Source: Bacillota bacterium
Lineage (GTDB): Bacteria > Bacillota_I > Bacilli_A > Acholeplasmatales > Acholeplasmataceae
Direction of reading: 5' to 3'
Assembly: GCA_018817915.1 (NCBI GenBank)
Contig: JAHISX010000069.1
Location: 1 to 38,482, forward strand
Length of the DNA: 38,482 nucleotides
Positions 33,844 through 38,482 of this stretch are shown one piece after another. The position numbers and the translations under genes were made by a program. Every line of letters begins with the position of its first letter. The stretch's first letter is position 1. The notes beneath the pieces are model-generated. The model searched no databases. It saw only the letters and a list, made by a program, of their open reading frames with translations, and was not told the origin of the DNA.

Positions 33844-35916
33844 TTAGTTCGTTCCGCGCTTTTTAATAATTTCTTCCATAATTGATTTTGGACAACGTTC
33901 GTAACGAGAGAATTGCATCATAAATGTTGCGCGTCCTTGAGTGTTTGAACGAAGTGAAGTTGCATATCCGAACATTTCGGATAAAGGCACACTGGCACGG
34001 ATTGCGACAGCATTACCACGTCCTTCTTGACTCTCTAAACGGCCACGTCTAGACGTTAAATCGCCAATAACGTTACCTACATAATCATTTGGAACAACAA
34101 CTTCAACATCCATAATAGGTTCTAATAGAACAGGATGAGCCTTCGTCTTAGTTTCTTTAAGTGCCATTGAAGCAGCAATCTTAAATGCCATTTCGGATGA
34201 ATCGACATCATGGTAAGAACCATAATGAAGTGTTGCTTTAATATCAATAACTGGATAACCAGCAATGATACCATTTGGAAGTGCTTCTTCAAGACCTTTT
34301 TGAACAGCTGGAATGTATTCTCTAGGAATGACACCACCAACGATTTTATCTACGAATTGGAAGCCTTTACCTGGGTTTGGTTCAAATTTAATAACAACGT
34401 GTCCATATTGACCACGACCACCTGACTGACGTACGAATTTACCTTCGATATCAGCTTCACCAGCGATAGTTTCACGATAAGATACTTGAGGTTCAGCAAC
34501 ATTAGCTTCTACCTTGAATTCTCTTTTCATGCGATCAACAATAATTTCCAAATGAAGTTCACCCATACCAGCAATAATTGTCTGGCCAGTTTCATGATCT
34601 GTAAATGTCTTGAAAGTTGGATCTTCTTCTGCAAGTTTTGATAAAGCTAAAGTCATCTTGTCTTGGTCTTGCTTTGTCTTTGGTTCAATAGCAACGTTAA
34701 TTACTGGTTCTGGGAATACCATAGATTCTAAGATGATATCATCTCTTTCTCCAGTTAGTGTATCTCCAGTAGTTGTATCTTTGAGTCCAACAACTGCTGC
34801 AATGTCCCCTGCGAATACTTCTTTAATTTCTTCACGATGGTTTGCATGCATTTGAAGCACACGGCCAAATCTTTCTTTATTGTTCTTATTTGTATTGTGT
34901 ACATAAGAACCTGCAGTGATTTTGCCTGAATAGACTCTAAAGAATGTTAGACGACCAACATATGGGTCTGTCATAACTTTAAATGCTAAAGCTGTAAATG
35001 GTTCGTCATCACTAGGATTACGTCTCACTTCTTCGCCATAACTGTCATGACCTACAACTGCATCAACATCAGTTGGTGCTGGAAGGTAATCAATGACTGC
35101 ATCTAGCATCAATTTAACACCTTTATTTTTGAATGAGCTTCCGCAAATTACTGGGAAAAATTTGACTGCAAGCGTTCCTTTACGGATTGCAGCTTTAATC
35201 TGAGGAATGCCTATTTCTTCACCCTCAAGATATTTTGTCATCAAATCTTCATCAAAATCAGCAACTGCCTCAACAAGTTCTTCTCTTTTTTGTTCAACGA
35301 TCTCAACCAAATGTTTTGGTATTGGTACTACTTTACTAACTTCATCAGCGTCTCCATCATACAAGTATGCTTTTCTTTCAATGATGTCAATGATTCCATT
35401 GAAATCAGATTCAGCACCAATTGGCCACTGAATAGGATAAGCTTTAACTCCTAAGCGATTATGCATCGTCTTGATGGCACGGGCAAAATCTGCACCGATC
35501 TTATCCATCTTGTTAACGTAAACAATTCTTGGAACCTTATATTCGGTGGCTTGTCTCCAAACAGTTTCTGTTTGAGGCTCTACACCGGCTTGTGCATCTA
35601 GAACAGCAACAGCGCCGTCTAATACACGAAGTGATCTTGATACTTCAACCGTGAAGTCAACATGACCTGGGGTATCAATAATATTCACGCGGTAATCCTT
35701 CCAATATGCTGTTGTTGCAGCAGATGTAATGGTAATTCCACGTTCCTGTTCTTGGGCCATCCAGTCCATAGTAGCAGCACCATCGTGAACCTCACCGATC
35801 TTATGAATTTTACCAGTATGGTATAAAACTCTTTCAGTCGTTGTAGTTTTTCCCGCGTCGATATGAGCCATGATGCCAATATTACGGGTTTTATTTAATG
35901 GGTATACACGAGGCAT
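33844..35916 (-). CDS. fusA: elongation factor G
   Basis: 690 residues, the translocation GTPase. G1 [12 protein letters not shown] (17-28), G2 [11 protein letters not shown]3 [13 protein letters not shown]4 [10 protein letters not shown], and domain [19 protein letters not shown]. Full length. Located between rpsG (16 bases) and tuf in the standard str order. Confidence 0.99.
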   Translation of the reverse strand: MPRVYPLNKTRNIGIMAHIDAGKTTTTERVLYHTGKIHKIGEVHDGAATMDWMAQEQERGITITSAATTAYWKDYRVNIIDTPGHVDFTVEVSRSLRVLDGAVAVLDAQAGVEPQTETVWRQATEYKVPRIVYVNKMDKIGADFARAIKTMHNRLGVKAYPIQWPIGAESDFNGIIDIIERKAYLYDGDADEVSKVVPIPKHLVEIVEQKREELVEAVADFDEDLMTKYLEGEEIGIPQIKAAIRKGTLAVKFFPVICGSSFKNKGVKLMLDAVIDYLPAPTDVDAVVGHDSYGEEVRRNPSDDEPFTALAFKVMTDPYVGRLTFFRVYSGKITAGSYVHNTNKNNKERFGRVLQMHANHREEIKEVFAGDIAAVVGLKDTTTGDTLTGERDDIILESMVFPEPVINVAIEPKTKQDQDKMTLALSKLAEEDPTFKTFTDHETGQTIIAGMGELHLEIIVDRMKREFKVEANVAEPQVSYRETIAGEADIEGKFVRQSGGRGQYGHVVIKFEPNPGKGFQFVDKIVGGVIPREYIPAVQKGLEEALPNGIIAGYPVIDIKATLHYGSYHDVDSSEMAFKIAASMALKETKTKAHPVLLEPIMDVEVVVPNDYVGNVIGDLTSRRGRLESQEGRGNAVAIRASVPLSEMFGYATSLRSNTQGRATFMMQFSRYERCPKSIMEEIIKKRGTN

Positions 35917-35932
35917 ATTTTAATCTCCTTAC

Positions 35933-36403
35933 TTACCAGCGATAGTGAGCAAATGCTTTATTTGCTTCAGCCATGCGGTGCACATCTTCACGTTTCTTCA
36001 CAGACGCTCCTAAACCTTGTGACGCGTCTATAATTTCTTTCGCAAGTTTTTCTTCCATGGTTTTCTCATTACGCAAGCGTGCGTAATTGATTAACCATCT
36101 CAATGCTAATGTTTGTTTTCTAGAAGCTCTTACTTCAGTTGGTACTTGATAGTTTTGACCACCAATACGGCGTGAACGAACTTCTAATATTGGGGTAATA
36201 TTATTTAAAGCTTCATTGAACACTTCAATTGGTTCGCGTCCAGTAGCTTCTTTGACACGATTGAATGCTCCATATAAAATACCTTGGGCAGTTCCTTTTT
36301 TACCATCAACCATGATTGTGTTAACAATACGAGTAACTAGTTTTGATTGATAAATAGGATCCGGTAAAACGTCGCGTTTTACTATATGACCTTTACGTGG
36401 CAT
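35933..36403 (-). CDS. rpsG: ribosomal protein S7
   Basis: 156 residues, primary 16S 3'-domain binder. [36 protein letters not shown] and [16 protein letters not shown] are S7 consensus. Length is standard. Lies between rpsL and fusA. Confidence 0.98.
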   Translation of the reverse strand: MPRKGHIVKRDVLPDPIYQSKLVTRIVNTIMVDGKKGTAQGILYGAFNRVKEATGREPIEVFNEALNNITPILEVRSRRIGGQNYQVPTEVRASRKQTLALRWLINYARLRNEKTMEEKLAKEIIDASQGLGASVKKREDVHRMAEANKAFAHYRW

Positions 36404-36453
36404 GAGTTCACCTTCTTCCTTTCATTTTGATAGATGATTTTTCTTTATATTAA

Positions 36454-36885
36454 TTACTTTTTCTTTGCAGCTGCAGCCTTAGGACGCTTAGCGCCATACT
36501 TAGAGCGTGACTGTTTGCGGTTGGCAACGCCTGATGCGTCTAATGTACCGCGTACAATGTGATAACGAACTCCTGGAAGGTCTTTTACACGACCACCACG
36601 AATGAGTACCACACTATGTTCTTGAAGTGAATGTCCGATTCCTGGGATATAAGCAGTAACTTCAGTTTGATTGCTTAAACGAACACGAGCATACTTTCTA
36701 AGAGCAGAGTTTGGTTTCTTTGGTGTCATAGTAGTAACACGTGTGCATACACCACGTTTTTGAGGTGATGAATAGTCACTTTCACTTTTGTGTAGACTGT
36801 TGAAACCGTAGCCTAGTGCAGGTGATTTAGATTTGTACTTTTTGTCTGTTCTTCCGTTTTTTACTAGTTGTGAAATAGTTGGCAT
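36454..36885 (-). CDS. rpsL: ribosomal protein S12
   Basis: 143 residues, decoding-centre protein. [31 protein letters not shown] (with the Lys whose change gives streptomycin resistance) and [16 protein letters not shown] are present in wild-type form. The C-terminal [12 protein letters not shown] is a basic extension. Starts the str operon. Confidence 0.98.
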   Translation of the reverse strand: MPTISQLVKNGRTDKKYKSKSPALGYGFNSLHKSESDYSSPQKRGVCTRVTTMTPKKPNSALRKYARVRLSNQTEVTAYIPGIGHSLQEHSVVLIRGGRVKDLPGVRYHIVRGTLDASGVANRKQSRSKYGAKRPKAAAAKKK

Positions 36886-37006
36886 TTGTAGTTCTCCTTT
36901 CTTCTAACACATATCCAAGTGTTTCTTTTTTGTTTTAAAAAATTAATTTCGGCTTTATTAGGCCAAAATAATGGTAATTCTGACGTGTAATTAACACAGC
37001 GTATTT
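36886..37006 (-). promoter_or_regulatory. str operon leader with possible attenuator-like hairpins
   Basis: About 115 bases of untranslated leader. A seven-base stem TTTTGGC/GCCGAAA (36947-36968, one G-U pair) is followed by a T-rich run, so it could act as a weak attenuator. AACAC/GTGTT with an eight-base loop lies nearer to the Shine-Dalgarno (36905-36922). Function is inferred only. Confidence 0.35.
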
Positions 37007-37035
37007 ATTATATAATAAGTAGGTCTTATTGTCAA
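37007..37035 (-). promoter_or_regulatory. consensus promoter of the str operon
   Basis: Perfect -35 TTGACA (37030-37035), 17-base spacer, perfect -10 TATAAT (37007-37012). It is the strongest promoter in the window, as expected for rpsL-rpsG-fusA-tuf. Confidence 0.9.
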
Positions 37036-37135
37036 CTTTTTTGTGTAAATATTGTGATAAAAACAACATTTATAAATATCTCATTTCGTACAAGAGATTC
37101 TAGTTCGTCTAGTTCTTATAGGTGTATAATAAAAA

Positions 37136-37158
37136 AATCTAGAAAAAATTTCTAGATT
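37136..37158 (-). terminator. terminator after the 296-residue membrane protein gene
   Basis: Ten-base perfect stem AATCTAGAAA/TTTCTAGATT with a three-base loop, then seven T on the minus strand. It separates this gene from the str promoter. Confidence 0.85.
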
Positions 37159-37179
37159 GTATGTTTTATTCATCGAGTA

Positions 37180-38070
37180 CTAATTTGAAGACATCACGAG
37201 ATTTGCGATTGCTGATAGTTCATCACATGTTTTTTGAACAAAATCTTCAATTGCTTTATATTCTGATTCTTTATATTTTTTTACATATGGAAAAAGCTTA
37301 AATAAGTCAAGCGCCATGTGCAATTCTGTTTTTGTTAAACCCAGACGATAGGATACTTCAGGATGTTTTAACTCCATATATTTTAAAATAGCTATAACAG
37401 CTTCAGGAACTTCTCCTTTTGAATCGTATGAAAGCTTCCCATTCATGAATTCGCGTTTAGTTTTAAATTGTGTAGGCAGACTTGAATCCGATGGAAATAG
37501 TCTATTTGAAATCGCATTTGTCAATTGATTAAGAAATCCGTTCGCTTTTTCATAATATAAAGCACTTGTTGACGCCATTGCAATTTTTAAATATAACCCA
37601 TTAAATAAAGGTGTATTTCTGCCTTCGGCACCTGCGAGATAGATTCTAGTTTGAAATGCTTCAATACTTTTATTTTCTTCAGTAAAAGATACCAATGTCT
37701 CGTTGACACTATAATCTGGGTACAGTGGAAATATAATTATTTTTTGATCAGCTGAGTCAATATTGTACTCAGTCAATGCCTGAGCATTATACTTATTAGC
37801 AACAACAGGATAGATGACATCAACAGTATTTTTTATCATTTGTAATCTGATTTTAGCTTTATGAATGAGTGAAATGAATAACATAATAAATACTAATATA
37901 AGACTAATAAAAAAAGATATGACAGCATACCCTTGAAACTTATTTGAGTCAATGATAAGTAAAACGAACCCTAGAGTAATTAATAGCATAAAGAAATAGA
38001 ACAACTTACTCGAGCTATCTTTTCTTACTGTTTGATTCAATTCCTTTAATTTATTGTATTGATTATCCAT
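37180..38070 (-). CDS. two-helix membrane protein, DUF3137-like layout
   Basis: 296 residues. Two membrane helices (about 24-42 and 49-70) close to the N-terminus, then a cytoplasmic domain with FNGLYLKI (about 157-164) and a C-terminal helical part. This plan, including the central F-x-GL(Y/F) element, resembles DUF3137 proteins, but I cannot confirm it. AGAGGTGG lies ahead of two adjacent ATGs; the second (38070) has the better spacing. Transcribed in the direction of the str operon but separated from it by a terminator. Probably shares a transcript with the 56-residue gene upstream. Confidence 0.6.
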   Translation of the reverse strand: MDNQYNKLKELNQTVRKDSSSKLFYFFMLLITLGFVLLIIDSNKFQGYAVISFFISLILVFIMLFISLIHKAKIRLQMIKNTVDVIYPVVANKYNAQALTEYNIDSADQKIIIFPLYPDYSVNETLVSFTEENKSIEAFQTRIYLAGAEGRNTPLFNGLYLKIAMASTSALYYEKANGFLNQLTNAISNRLFPSDSSLPTQFKTKREFMNGKLSYDSKGEVPEAVIAILKYMELKHPEVSYRLGLTKTELHMALDLFKLFPYVKKYKESEYKAIEDFVQKTCDELSAIANLVMSSN

Positions 38071-38150
38071 CATTCCACCTCTTTTTGTTAGTATACATTA
38101 AAAGAGTAAACGGGTCAAATGATGCGTCCAATCGTTATATCTTTAAAAAA

Positions 38151-38321
38151 CTAAATGTAGTGTGCTAACAACAAGATAGCTACAAATGCAAAAAACACGA
38201 TGAGTAACCCAATCCATGGCTTACTGCCTTTATTGTTGGATTGTATTTTTTGAGTGACATTTTCACCATCTTCTTTTTTGTAATATTCATCTCTCCAAAA
38301 TTGACTATTTTTGTCTTGCAT
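38151..38321 (-). CDS. 56-residue single-helix membrane peptide
   Basis: A short gene: ATG 38321, with AAGGGGG seven bases upstream, runs to TAG at 38151. The product starts MQDKNSQFWRDEYYKKEDGE, a charged N-terminal half, and ends in one hydrophobic helix (about 37-53, ending LLLAHYI), so it is a tail-anchored type with most of the chain in the cytoplasm. An ATG six bases earlier (38327) is too close to the Shine-Dalgarno. Unknown family; lies 80 bases upstream of the two-helix membrane protein gene on the same strand. Confidence 0.6.
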   Translation of the reverse strand: MQDKNSQFWRDEYYKKEDGENVTQKIQSNNKGSKPWIGLLIVFFAFVAILLLAHYI

Positions 38322-38339
38322 GTTCATTCCCCCTTAAAT

Positions 38340-38374
38340 CAAAGGTAGTGTCAAAAATTGATTTTTTTGACCTA
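38340..38374. repeat. long imperfect hairpin near the right edge
   Basis: Arms of about 15 pairs with two single-base bulges (left arm 38340-38356, right arm 38360-38374) around a TTGA-like loop. The left arm contains GGTAGTGTCAAAAA. It may be an attenuator or the end of an insertion element whose gene starts at 38476. Confidence 0.4.
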
Positions 38375-38428
38375 CTTTTCTTCATATTTTTATACTCTTT
38401 AAGATAATAAAAAGAGTAGTTAATCCCG

Positions 38429-38437
38429 TGTTATAAT
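38429..38437 (+). promoter_or_regulatory. extended -10 promoter at the right edge
   Basis: TGT followed by TATAAT (38432-38437), about 39 bases before ATG 38476. No -35 consensus is seen at 17 bases. Confidence 0.45.
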
Positions 38438-38475
38438 GAATGTGCGAACATCACATATAAGGAGATCAACTACCT

Positions 38476-38482
38476 ATGCAAA
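38476..38482 (+). CDS. start of a plus-strand gene (partial)
   Basis: ATG 38476 is preceded by AAGGAGAT nine bases away and by the extended -10 above, so a gene very probably starts here (Met-Gln-) and runs off the window. The product cannot be known. A transposase is one possibility because of the inverted-repeat-like sequence upstream. Confidence 0.45.

Overview
The window is AT-rich DNA from a wall-less Firmicutes relative that uses the standard genetic code. TGA works as a true stop, for example at the ends of tatD, the HtrA-like gene and atpD, all inside ATGA overlaps, and Trp is read from TGG. Together with a full F-type ATP synthase operon and Bacillus-like gene order, this points to the Acholeplasma/Izemoplasma side of the Mollicutes rather than Mycoplasma. 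This is an inference from content and code; no rRNA is present to confirm it. No tRNA, rRNA or CRISPR array was seen.

Left part (1-10.8 kb), accessory: an SF1 helicase with an HRDC-like N-terminus that stops before the last helicase motifs (136-2952, -); a divergent YwaF-like membrane protein (+); then a minus-strand set of five close genes read from 10.8 kb down to 4.06 kb. These are a CotH-like kinase lipoprotein, a small anchored extracytoplasmic protein, a small polytopic membrane protein, a very unusual McrB-like AAA+ ATPase fused behind about a dozen membrane helices, and a McrC/DUF2357-like partner with C-terminal zinc ribbons. The AAA+/zinc-ribbon pair is the best candidate for an undescribed system.

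Middle part (10.8-23.5 kb), core: on the minus strand prfA-prmC-tsaC(ywlC), typA, rpiB-upp, two small AtpI/AtpZ-type genes, atpBEFHAGDC and a YwzB (DUF1146) gene. The order follows Bacillus subtilis prfA...upp-atp-ywzB, with typA inserted and glyA absent. The c subunit carries the complete residue signature of Na+-binding rotor rings, so the enzyme probably moves Na+.

Right part (23.6-38.5 kb): dps (+) converges on the rpsF-ssb-rpsR / gdpP-rplI-dnaB-GNAT block (-). There GdpP (c-di-AMP phosphodiesterase) is fused in frame to ribosomal protein L9, yet a strong Shine-Dalgarno and a GTG sit exactly at the L9 boundary, so L9 may also be made alone. Upstream lie tatD-htrA-pncC joined by 4-base overlaps, an unannotated 40-residue Lys/Ala/Gln/Pro repeat peptide gene with a long leader, and the str operon rpsL-rpsG-fusA-tuf with a consensus promoter and a second promoter before tuf. 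The right edge has two small membrane-protein genes and the start of a plus-strand gene behind a long imperfect hairpin.
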